Origin: Nymphaea colorata
Lineage: Eukaryota; Streptophyta; Magnoliopsida; Nymphaeales; Nymphaeaceae
NCBI RefSeq assembly: GCF_008831285.2
Contig: NC_045145.1
Span: 9,792,802-9,856,801 of the forward strand
Direction of reading: 5' to 3'
Length of the DNA stretch: 64,000 nucleotides
In this document: positions 24,901 through 32,633 of the stretch, piece after piece
How positions within the stretch are numbered: position 1 is the first letter of the stretch
How the letters are laid out: the number at the start of each line of letters is the position of its first letter
Position numbers and translations under genes: made by a program
The notes under the pieces: model-generated
The model's database searches: none
What the model saw: the letters and a program-made list of their open reading frames with translations, nothing else
What the model was told of the DNA's origin: nothing

Positions 24901-27900
24901 GATCAAGATGTTTTGGTACTACATACAAAGCCTCAGCTCATTGTTCTTGTTGCAAAGCAGCCAGTGTTCCATCAGCCCCGTACAGTTGAGCAGCTTGGTT
25001 ACATTGCGATACTAATGCAGAGGAATCACTCTGGAATTCAGGGACTGCAGTTTATTATTCAGTCCACTGTGAAGGACCCTGGACGGCTTGATGAGAGGCC
25101 GGAGGCATTTTTGAAGATGTTTGATGACAAACGTTATGCACTGCCTATTGAGGAATTTGAGATATCTCAAGGAAAGGAAAAAGTTTAAGGCAGAAAGATA
25201 CCTTCTAGGAAAAAGCTACCAGATGGGACCAACCTAAACTGGTACGAGAGTTGCTCAAATCATTTCACCAGACTAAATAGTGGAGAAGTTCCTAGACCGA
25301 CTGCTTCAGAGTACTACCCACTTGTCGTTACCTCATCTTCTAGAGCTGGCAAATTTTGCATCAAATCCAAATGCATTTGCATCAAATCCAAATGCAGGCC
25401 TCAACCACAGCTTTTCAAATATAGAACAAGAAAGCTAAGGAACACATATTCCAATAACCCAACAGCTGATTTGGCATTATTGGGAGTACTGTCTCATGCC
25501 AACTTGGAGGAAGTTTTTGAGCAGGAGAAGCTGACTTTCAAATGTATCTTTACGCTATCATGGCTACTGTCAAGCCATGTTTTTATTATTATCTACAGCC
25601 CTAGTTGGCTGCAGTCATGAGAGGACTCTGGTCTGTCAACATTTGATTTGGTTCATCACACCATGAGGACAAGGTGTTTTTAGAAGGGGGGAGTAATGTT
25701 AGTGTCTAGGTTTCGGTTCTAGAATCGGGTCTGGATCAGGTCTACTGGGCTGACCCAGAAAAATGGCTTTAAATAACGGAATTGGGAGGGGGGAAGGGGG
25801 TTATCGATGTAAGAGATACTTTCCTCTGGTGAGGGTCGCTCTAACTAGGTTAGGGCGGTGTGTTTGGGTGAGTATTTCTGGTAGCAGGTGGAAGTTAGCA
25901 GGCGGCGGCTAACAGTATCATTTTGTAGCCTTGTAAGTACAGCATCTGTGTTTTAAAAAGTTGTAAATCTTCTGTCCCATGAACTATTCATGTTGATCTC
26001 TTCACAATTTTTATATAAGATGATGAAAACTCACAGATTCATGCTGTATTAGGTAGAAAATAGTTGACAGGAACGATCTCTTATTAAAAAAATAAAGAAA
26101 CATTATCTTCATCACAACCAGCTGGAAAATTATGATAAGTAAAGATGAACAAGTTACATAAACACACATATATTGCAGTTATCCTTCTTATAAGACTGAA
26201 TTATTACACAACTGAAGGCAATTACCAACCTTGTGTTGAGGGTTTCGATTTTATCAAACATTCTAAGAATAGGGATTTTGCAGATACCGTAAAAACTTTT
26301 TAAGAAAATGTGATAAGGTATCAAAATACGTTCATATCTAGCCATTAGACAAACAAATAAAGGGGACAATCAAATCTTACCTGTTGCTACTTCTGCAGTT
26401 ACAGGGAAGTCTGACAGTACACCATCAACAGAGAAATCTGTACTCTTGAGGTAGGACAGGTATTCAGCCACAGGATCGTACGCGTAATTGTAGCTTAAGG
26501 CATTATCATTTGCAAAACCAGATGCAAAGACTACCAATCCTGCAGCATGAGCATCTAGTACAAGAGATGTATGAGGAAGTAGATACCGATCTGCACCAGT
26601 GGGCCATATATAACTTTTTGGCACTAGAATTCCAGAAGCGAATGTCTTAACAAATGTCAAGTTCTTCAAATAAGAGTTATAGGATAGTTTAGTAGATGGA
26701 TCAATTGATGCTGAATCTGGAAAGGTTAAGATTAGCTTGGTCTTGCTCCCATTAAAACTTGGTGCAATGCTCCTCAGAAAACCCACTTCAGGAGATGAAA
26801 CGTAATCAACTGTTATGTTCTTTGATATAGTAAGAATATATGCTGTCATGTTCAATTTATGCTCTGTAAAGAAGACATCATGCTGAAAGAGAAGAAGAAT
26901 TGAAACATTATTAACCTTAGATAGTCTTAGTTACATGATTGGAAAAAAGAAAAGCACCGGTATACAGAATGAGATATCAACATGGATACCATCAAAATTA
27001 TCTACCTAAATTTAAACAACATACTCTTCAAAGGCCTCAAGATAATTCAAGATGTAGCATGGACAACTATTAGCAAGTGAAACACTGTTACGGATGGAGA
27101 ACTGTTAAGACAACCCAAAAGGAAAATTGTAACCAGCTATAAAGAAACCCATCATAACGCAGACAAAACAAAGTGAAACTTTAGTGCCACAAGTAAAGCC
27201 TTACCTCCACGTTCAACCAAACATGTGAAACATTCAACTTCGGCAGAACGTCAACTGTGAGAATTCCGTACATTAGATCAAACATGGACGATCGAGAATA
27301 TAGTGCCTGAACCACTGGAAAGAATAGCAAAAAAGGAAAAAGAATTTCATGTTTGAGAACTCTTATCAGCTTGAAGGAAACTACCGTGCTTTACAAAGTA
27401 AGTAAAGAATACCACAAGTACACCCAACCATTGTACAACTGCACCATGCCCTTACAAAGATTAAGTTCGTAGGCTGCCCTCTCAGTGGACAGAGCATGCC
27501 AATGTTTTGTCTAAAGTGCAAAAGAATCTAAATTACTGGTGGATCTATTAAAATAACAAGAGTCTGTGACATCTCTGGCGGCTACAGCTAATGAGTAAAA
27601 CTCAAACTGGTATTCTTCTATTCGACAAGTATGCAAAGAACAGAATTTGATTCTCTGTAAATACTATTTGTTCAAAGAGGAAGCGACCACCAAAGAAGTA
27701 TCTGCTTTCTTCTAAGTCGAGTAGTTAGCGTGATTCACAACAGAGAATCTAGAATCGGTGATGACTGAAAGACTTACAACTGATATTGGTGGTTAGGACT
27801 GATGAGTCATAATCAACGGTGAACCACCCGGTCATGGAAACGCCATTAACGTCATAAGTCTTGGCCCCCTTTGGGAAGATACTTCGGATGTTGGTGGAAT

Positions 27901-28584
27901 TGGCAAGATTGAGGTCGCGGACGCACAGACCGACTGCGTCCTTCGCCAACTGTACGTCGCACCAGGAAACCCCATCCGGGGAGCTCAGCATCTGCCCAAG
28001 TTGATAGGCGACCCCGCTTGAGTCCGGTAACAGCCCTGAGAACCCGCCTCTCCCCACCACCACCGGCCGGCTTCCTGCAGAACGCAGCCAAATGAGGTGG
28101 ATAGCAAATGGCGGCCAATCATATGAGCAAAATTCAGAAAAGCTTCAACTATTTTATGTCCTTCCGATGGGAAATCCACACGTAATTGAATCAACACAAG
28201 AAGAGAGCCAGAGACAATGCTAACTTGGAAATAAAAACGAATAAAAGGGAAATAAAAACGTGACTTAAATGCGCTGAAGTTAACCATAGTTGGATTGCTT
28301 CATGAAAAGCGGAGATTTTTCTATTTCATTTTTCTCCTTTTGGAGGCATTCGAAGTAGAACACTTGTTAAATCACGAAGGAAGGATGCGTGGTCAAATAA
28401 TCGAAATCTGAAACAATTCGAAACAGAATCAGATGAAGTCATGGAGTCTGCGATTGAGAGACAGAGAGATACCAGTGAGAGTCTTCCAGGCACGAGTAGA
28501 GTTGGAACCCGCCTTCTGAGCGCCTACAAAGAGAGGAGCGCTGACAAGCAGTAGTAGCAGGAATCCTGTGAGGACGAGCCTCAT
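15968..28584 (-). CDS. GDPDL: glycerophosphodiester phosphodiesterase-like, GPI-anchored (SHV3/GDPDL family)
   Basis: Nine exons join in frame to 2256 nt (751 residues plus TAG; Arabidopsis SHV3 is about 756): 28584-28473, 28074-27778, 27314-27205, 26882-26381, 20979-20941, 20778-20494, 19786-19647, 16904-16427, 16260-15968. Every intron is GT-AG. Exon 7 must start at 19786, after ...TTCTTGCAG, to give LRPVIESPYG. The start gives a signal peptide (MRLVLTGFLLLLLVSAP, cleaved near residue 22). Two tandem GDPD-like domains follow, about residues 40-340 and 350-650, with family blocks GRGGFSG, WCDVQLAKD, NLTFVKTFASGILVPKSY, FSVDGVLSDFP, GCTDLAYQQAI, ADILDCPVQMTKDGVPIC and LFRNPRYANAG. The HRG motif of active phosphodiesterases is GRG in domain 1, so catalysis is doubtful. 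The tail is Pro/Ser/Thr-rich, ending FYVHMLLLLSLLLQA, a GPI signal. There are many N-glycosylation sites. By family knowledge it acts at the cell surface in wall and cellulose organisation. Confidence 0.96.
17653..18018. repeat. recent tandem duplication inside GDPDL intron 7
   Basis: Two adjacent copies, 17653-17831 and 17832-18018, are almost identical. By eye they differ by about two base changes plus a 9-bp insertion in the second. It lies beside the decayed copia fragment in the same intron and does not touch an exon. Confidence 0.93.
18060..19276 (+). mobile_element. decayed copia RT/RNase H fragment with LTR, in GDPDL intron 7
   Basis: At about 18095-18215 the translation reads YDYDIIITGNSD then KMKKLLVQNFKMKDLGN, the copia RT region around the catalytic motif, with YVDD changed to YDYD. 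At about 18700-18900 SAGRAEATW and DNENVINVV match the RNase H SSAEAEY and DN-x-A-I blocks. Stops and frameshifts are frequent. A purine run CAGGGAGGG at 19019-19027 precedes TGATAAGAAGTATTAGG, a likely 3' LTR start. TTAACACA near 19276 is a possible end. The piece is antisense to the host gene and removed with the intron. Confidence 0.8.
21629..21769. repeat. flanking direct repeat, left copy (A1)
   Basis: About 140 bp from TTGTAGCCTTGTAA to GGTAGAAAAT. It is repeated, about 92-93% identical by eye, at 25923-26061, in the same orientation. The two copies lie just outside the two LTRs of the element at 21773-25914. Confidence 0.92.
21773..21950 (+). repeat. 5' LTR of the M16-carrying element
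   Basis: It starts TGTTAGTGTCCAGG and ends GCGGTGGCTAACA. It aligns along its length to 25697-25914, which is about 40 bp longer because of insertions or deletions, mainly around GTCTGGATCAGGTCTACTGG and CTAACTAGGTTAGGGCGG. By eye, about a tenth of aligned bases differ, so the insertion is not recent. Confidence 0.92.
21952..21963 (+). other. primer binding site, initiator tRNA-Met
   Basis: TGGTATCAGAGC lies one base after the 5' LTR. It is complementary to the 3' end of plant initiator tRNA-Met and is the classic primer site of many plant LTR retrotransposons. Confidence 0.95.
21964..22480 (+). pseudogene. gag-like 5' internal region of the M16-carrying element
   Basis: Starting near the primer site, a polar frame reads VSDRNLMEVVAEQLG, then DSFDRIDQQILDID, then a stop. 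Further open sequence (22131-22316) reads LLQELLHKVSKASEQLQPG. Charged, coiled-coil-like sequence directly after the primer site is what a short gag N-terminus looks like, but no zinc knuckle or capsid block is recognisable. At least two stops break it. Confidence 0.4.
22888..23463 (+). CDS. unidentified 191-codon frame in the retroelement
   Basis: Open for 191 codons; basic and polar (RKWKRGSIRQPEKTSW, RDTRLKTKYRCRALALI), with no recognised domain, signal or membrane segment. Part of it resembles DNA about 320-430 bp upstream: AAGGCAGCC(G/T)GAGAAA and a CC(C/T)T(A/T)GC(T/C)CTCATC(T/C)TC block followed by AGGAGACGA. An internal duplication therefore seems to have built it. It could be an element-encoded accessory frame, captured host sequence or chance. 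There is no strong start context. Confidence 0.3.
   Translation: MNEVLTEEGLAAENPFIPGIGRKDGNTRKWKRGSIRQPEKTSWSRTMGTKLRGGFGQVVRNHSRMEILKGRPVSLRNKRDTRLKTKYRCRALALILVEGNNNLALGDDALGTCGVLQPTENRSIQEAPKVIVDSLTMPILPMKGANKDSQNKERELVDLALGSSITTDDPKIGESQKLVKVRVQQQMKLAI
23734..25188 (+). pseudogene. captured insulin-degrading-enzyme-like peptidase (M16) fragment, intronless
   Basis: One frame runs 342 codons, is stopped by TAG at 24760-24762, and stays open in the same frame to 25188. From about codon 30 it follows plant peroxisomal/cytosolic IDE-like peptidases (PXM16 type) closely: CLVGSSLPSKF, NLRIFWESKNFKGHTD, PFLLRKTSFSRLWYKPD, TDIFTRLLMDYLNDYAYDAQ, FRQPYQQAMYYSSLIL, AKQPVFHQPRTVEQLGY and GLQFIIQSTVKDPG. 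It covers the second half of the N-domain through most of the C-terminal half. The first about 30 codons are unrelated or too diverged. The N-terminal zinc site (HxxEH and its distal Glu) is absent, so no proteolysis is expected. The lack of introns over about 1.4 kb implies capture from a spliced transcript. After 25188 the frame is lost. Confidence 0.88.
25189..25681 (+). other. 3' internal region of the M16-carrying element
   Basis: Between the captured peptidase and the polypurine tract, no frame stays open. Short readable pieces (ATRWDQPKLVRELLKSFHQT near 25220) are unrecognised. A perfect 17-bp tandem copy of GCATCAAATCCAAAT sequence lies near 25359-25394. It could be the normal 3' internal sequence of the element or more captured DNA. 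Confidence 0.4.
25682..25693 (+). other. polypurine tract of the M16-carrying element
   Basis: AGAAGGGGGGAG lies three bases before TGTTAG of the 3' LTR. Confidence 0.85.
25697..25914 (+). repeat. 3' LTR of the M16-carrying element
   Basis: It starts TGTTAGTGTCTAGG and ends GCGGCGGCTAACA. It is the fuller of the two LTRs (218 bp). TTTCCTCTGGTGAGGGTCGC and GTAGCAGGTGGAAGTTAGCA are identical in both LTRs. Confidence 0.92.
25923..26061. repeat. flanking direct repeat, right copy (A2)
   Basis: It matches 21629-21769 in the same orientation (CTTCTGTCCCATGAACTATT and the CATGTTGATCTCTTCACAA stretch are identical). It begins within ten bases of the 3' LTR end. See the separate finding on its origin. 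Confidence 0.92.
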
Positions 28585-28698
28585 CGTCGCCGGAAAAACT
28601 GACCTTCTCCGAGCGAAGATTAGAGAATGGGAGAAGTTGATTGTACTCTCAGACAGAAAGACACAGCAAAGGAGGACAGAGGCTGGAGAAGACCACCG

Positions 28699-28728
28699 GC
28701 TCTCTCTCTCTCTCTCTCTCTCTATACC
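28699..28728 (-). promoter_or_regulatory. possible GDPDL core promoter: TATA-like site in a GA tract
   Basis: On the minus strand GGGTATAGAGAG runs into about ten GA units, about 115-145 bp before the GDPDL start codon. TATAGAGA is a weak TATA match. GA/CT tracts are common in plant core promoters and 5' leaders. No better TATA box was seen in the next 100 bp upstream. Transcript data would be needed to place the start. Confidence 0.35.
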
Positions 28729-28956
28729 CTCTTGCATGATGACTCTGCTCAGTATTTGAATAAAGTGATGCATGTTCCTGCGCCTCTCTTCCACGACCAT
28801 GAGGCTTCTTTTTCTTTTTCTTTTTTACGCGGCAAATCTTTTAATCAGAATGGCGGGGTGTGCAGCTCAGCGTCACCCACCCGTTGGCAGTGCGAAGGCG
28901 TCCGGAGGCCCTAAGAATTGACTTTTTTTTTTGGTATTTCTCATTTTTTTAATGAT

Positions 28957-29020
28957 AAAACTATCATTTAAGAATTTTTTTTTCATTTTTTAAAACTATC
29001 ATTTAAGAATTTTTTCCGGA
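28957..29020. repeat. short tandem duplication, about 36 bp
   Basis: AAAACTATCATTTAAGAATTTTTT occurs twice with T-rich spacer sequence. It lies in the AT-rich DNA upstream of the GDPDL gene. Confidence 0.75.
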
Positions 29021-29880
29021 TTTCTTCCAATAGGGGCTTGCTTTCCTTTATTTTTAAGTTTACCACACTTTCTTTTTCATTTTCCCGATTGCGTCCAATA
29101 GAGGGCTTGCTTTTTCCCCTTACGATTAATTCAATCCGCTGCACAGTTGGATTCAATTTGGTTTAACCGGTTAGTGCCGTTGTTTCATATCATTTGAGTA
29201 TTTTATTTGTGGGTAAGCGAGGAAAACTCACCCTTCCGGTGAGGGCAAAAGCTCTCCCTCTTCCACTGGTTTTGAGCTATTTTAGTCTGAATATGTGTCC
29301 TCATTGCACGTCAACTAGTGGCACACTTGCATATCTGGTTATGACATGTTTGTGTGTTTTATTTTATTTTTTTGGCTTACATATAATTGTTGTTGCACCT
29401 ATCTTCTAATATGAAGTATGAAAATCTGTTCCTGAAGGGGTTGATGCAATGATCAAAGTAGGTGGCCATCTTTCATTTCAAATATCTCTGATTCTTGTAC
29501 TATAAAAAGGGAGATCATTGATGCAAATTGAGCAGCTTTGAAGCACCAGGTCCAAAAGCATACTTTGTGTGAACAAGAGGTTGAGTAGATGTTTTCTTAG
29601 TTAGAACACCTAATAAAAAAGCATCAAGATTTGAGATGGAGTTTATTTTTTTGGTAAGTACATCTCAAATTAAAGGATTGGTAGATATTAAAAGCACACG
29701 AATAGTTGGCCCATATAAGTCGATACAGGCTGATATTAATTGATACGTCAATAATTTAATAATAATTTAGTCTTAAAAGCCAACATCAGCCAAGCGAGGC
29801 CGAATGCAATTTGACACATTTGTGTCTTGAGACTGTCATTTTGACCAGCTTTCATGTTGTGCGCGTGATAAAGCGGGACG
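29021..29880. other. no recognisable gene
   Basis: AT-rich intergenic DNA; the 71-codon frame at 29194-29409 is hydrophobic and low in complexity, with no known domain. Confidence 0.5.
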
Positions 29881-29884
29881 CAGC

Positions 29885-30060
29885 CCACCCTTCCTGGGCC
29901 CCTGGCTACTTACTGTGACTAATACAAAGTTCGATTTCGTGCTCGGATTGGCTATATTTATCCGCGACGCTTCCTCTTCGTGCCTCGTTTCCGTCGCTCG
30001 ACGCCGCGGTTTTGGCTTCTTCGAAGTCTCGCGTTAGCCGTTGCGGGATCTTCCCCGTCT
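29885..30060 (+). promoter_or_regulatory. CpG-rich patch with TATA-like box
   Basis: Within AT-rich DNA this patch holds many CG dinucleotides (CCGCGACGC, CGTCGCTCGACGCCGCGG, GTCTCGCGTTAGCCGTTGCG). CTATATTTAT near 29951 resembles a TATA box on the plus strand, with the CpG-rich pyrimidine sequence right after it. No downstream open frame was found. It could be a promoter of a non-coding or decayed transcript, or the GC-rich end of an unrecognised repeat. Confidence 0.3.
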
Positions 30061-30888
30061 TTTGAAAATTATCAGTTGCGGCCTTACCACTTCGGTATAA
30101 TTACGTGCAGAGCTCACATTTGTACTATTAAAAGGAAGGCGGTTTGACATTTTTTCTTTACATCATCTCACTTTTTTCTGACGATTGTGGCACGTACGTA
30201 ATGACCTTTGCAACGGTCGAATGTCTCCGCACATCTGACGCTGGGAGCATATTCTCCAAAGAAAGATCGATCTTGGGGTTAAGATGTACACAATCGATGT
30301 GAAAATTGATTTTGTTTTTTTTATTTATTTACGTTTTTAGGTCATGTTGGATAGCCTCCGATTTGAGATGTGATGATATCATAAATTTACGGGCATCTTA
30401 AAATTGTGAGCTATCGAACTATGCATCTATGGTTTTTAATTTGCAACTTGTCAAATTTATTATTTATCTACTTACTGGATTTTGCATAGCAAATTTGAGT
30501 TAAGTGTCTGATATCAAATCCAAAGCTACCAAACATGGCCTTAAAGTGAAAAAAAAAAAAAAAGTTTGCTTCGTTTAATATAAAAAGAAAATAATATGAT
30601 CCACAAGTTGCGAAATATCATAATCTGTGTTGTAAGTATGATCCCAGGAAAATGTGGTTCGGTAAAATGTCAGCTCGCTTATACGTGGACAGACGCTGAT
30701 CTCATAGCACACCTTTATAGCACTAGTTTTAATAATTTATTTTTTTATCTTTTTCTACAAACCACTTACCATAATGCTCTTTACATGATAAATATTTTTA
30801 AATTATATAATATTCAAATTTGTAGATAAGATTTTGGTAAATACTTTTAAAATGAATAGCCTAAACCTTTTTCTTTTACCTTATAGAA
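30061..30888. other. no recognisable gene
   Basis: AT-rich; contains an A run near 30549-30563. No coding or repeat structure was seen. Confidence 0.5.
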
Positions 30889-31390
30889 TTCATTTGACTT
30901 GTTAAAAACGTATGTTGGTGTCAATTCATATGAGTTGGTTACCTTATAAAATTCATTTGACATGTTCAAAAAATATATTTATGTCAATTCATATGATTTT
31001 TAATTACCTTACAAATTCATTTGACATGTTCAGAAAATATAGTTATGTCAATTCATATGATTCTATAATTACCTTACAAAATTCATTTGACATGTTCAGA
31101 AAATATAGTTATGTCAATTCATATGATTTTTAATTACCTTACACAATTCATTTGACATGTTCAGAAAATATAGTTATGTCAATTCATATGATTCTATAAT
31201 TACCTTACAAAATTCATTTGACATGTTCAGAAAATATAGTTATGTCAATTCATATGATTTTTAATTACCTTACAAAATTCATTTGACATGTTCAGAAAAT
31301 ATAGTTATATCAACTCATATGATTTTGTAATTTCCTTACAAAATTCATTTGACATGTTCAAAAATATATTTGTGTCAATTCACATGTAGT
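30889..31390 (+). repeat. minisatellite of eight about 64-bp units, two alternating types
   Basis: Units open with AATTCATTTGACATGTTCA and continue (G/A)AAAATATAGTTATGTCAA, TTCATATGATT, then a short variable part and ACCTTACAAA. Starts fall near 30889, 30951, 31014, 31079, 31144, 31209, 31274 and 31337. The variable part alternates between TTTTAATTACC and CTATAATTACC from unit 2 to unit 6, so the real period is a dimer of about 129 bp. The first and last units are the most diverged. The 73-codon ORF inside is a by-product of the period. Confidence 0.93.
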
Positions 31391-32560
31391 AATAGAAGAA
31401 GAAAAAAATGCCCATTATGTAAATTAAATTTTATGAGTTGTGAAAGCTTGGCGGTTAGTTTTCATAGTCGTACAAGGTATGAACTATACATCTAGCCTTC
31501 TTTTTCTTTTCATTCTATAAGTTCCAACGTTCAACACCTACCCATATAATATATTAAACTTGTAAAAGAAAAATATACGTAATATTGAAGAGATAATTAA
31601 GAAGCTCTAAAAACTTTTAACAATGTTTACTGTTATTACATATGATCGTTATAGATATGCCTCTCAAACATATCTTTGCAGTGGCAAAGTCAGGATTTTT
31701 TTTTTGCTGAGCGACACTTAAGTTGGCGAAACAAGTTTGATATAAGCACCACATGTAATTTTTGAATCCTGACAACGTGATCTTGAAACATTATAAGAAG
31801 ATTTTTGTTGGGCTGATGTGGGCAATTGCCCAAACCAGCCAACAAGTAGCTCCACTAATGTCTGTTTGCATTATTTTTTTTTTAATTGATAGATCTAACC
31901 GTACTGTCTAGATAAAAAAACAAAATTGGAATAAATATTCAACCAGATTTGGATTTGCATTTCATTTTAATTAAATATCCTATATCTAATGTCCATAAAA
32001 TTTTGAAAGTCGGTTCTTAACATATTAAAATAAGGTTTGGATTCACTTTGAAATGGGATTGGGATTCTGATTTGGATTTAGACATTGGATTCTATCTGAA
32101 TTCAAATTGTGATATGGGCTTAATTTCTTAATTTAGATTAGAATATGAATATATAAACATACTGAAAAACCGGATATGGTTAAAGGTACATGCTATTCGA
32201 ATATGATCGAGTGATATCCCTACCACTTGTTTTGATGAGATGTCCGATTTGAAACTAGTGGCCTATTCTCTTCGTAATTGGATAACTAAATTAGACCAAT
32301 AGAATCTGAATCCATTTCAAAGTAGATTTGGAAAAAGTTATAAACAAGATTTAGTTCAGAATTTCGCAGTTTCGAATTATTCACCCTTTCTATCACAACC
32401 AACAAGTTGCCACTTTTCATAATATCTGATAATGACACAAAAATTTTATGAACTGGATACAATTATAATTAGCATCTAGATTCCAGTATAGATTCTCGAA
32501 TTTATATCCAAAACAGAAGAAAAGAAAAACTAAATTTGCTCCACCTGCACTCACGTTTAC
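31391..32560. other. no recognisable gene; possible MITE remnant near 31678-31857
   Basis: AGTGGCAAAGTCAGGATTTTTT near 31680 and AACAAGTAGCTCCACT near 31850 look like decayed inverted ends of the CAGGGGCGGAG-type family seen intact at 61491. The GGGCAATTGCCCA word inside is shared with about 33158-33175. Nothing codes. Confidence 0.35.
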
Positions 32561-32575
32561 TCTCTCTCTCTCTCT

Positions 32576-32611
<36 letters not shown>

Positions 32612-32633
32612 CACACACACACACACACACACA
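32561..32633. repeat. compound microsatellite (CT)n(AT)n(AC)n
   Basis: About 8 CT units, 14 AT units and 11 AC units in direct succession. Confidence 0.97.

Larger units (their letters stand above)
21773..25914 (+). mobile_element. non-autonomous LTR retrotransposon carrying M16-peptidase gene sequence, in GDPDL intron 4
   Basis: The two LTRs start TGTTAGTGTC and end GGCTAACA, giving the 6-bp terminal inverted pair TGTTAG/CTAACA. The 5' LTR (178 bp) is followed after one base by an initiator-Met-tRNA primer site. The 3' LTR (218 bp) is preceded by a purine-rich tract. The 4.1-kb element has no integrase, RT or RNase H. It holds a short gag-like region, an unrecognised 191-codon frame and an intronless stretch of insulin-degrading-enzyme-like sequence. 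It lies antisense to the GDPDL gene within its 5.4-kb intron 4 (20980-26380). ATCAT precedes the left LTR and also occurs two bases after the right LTR, a possible imperfect 5-bp target duplication. Confidence 0.9.

Noticed and set aside
30889-31390. CRISPR-like regularly spaced repeats
   Set aside because: The units are continuous tandem copies with no unique spacers, in plant nuclear DNA.
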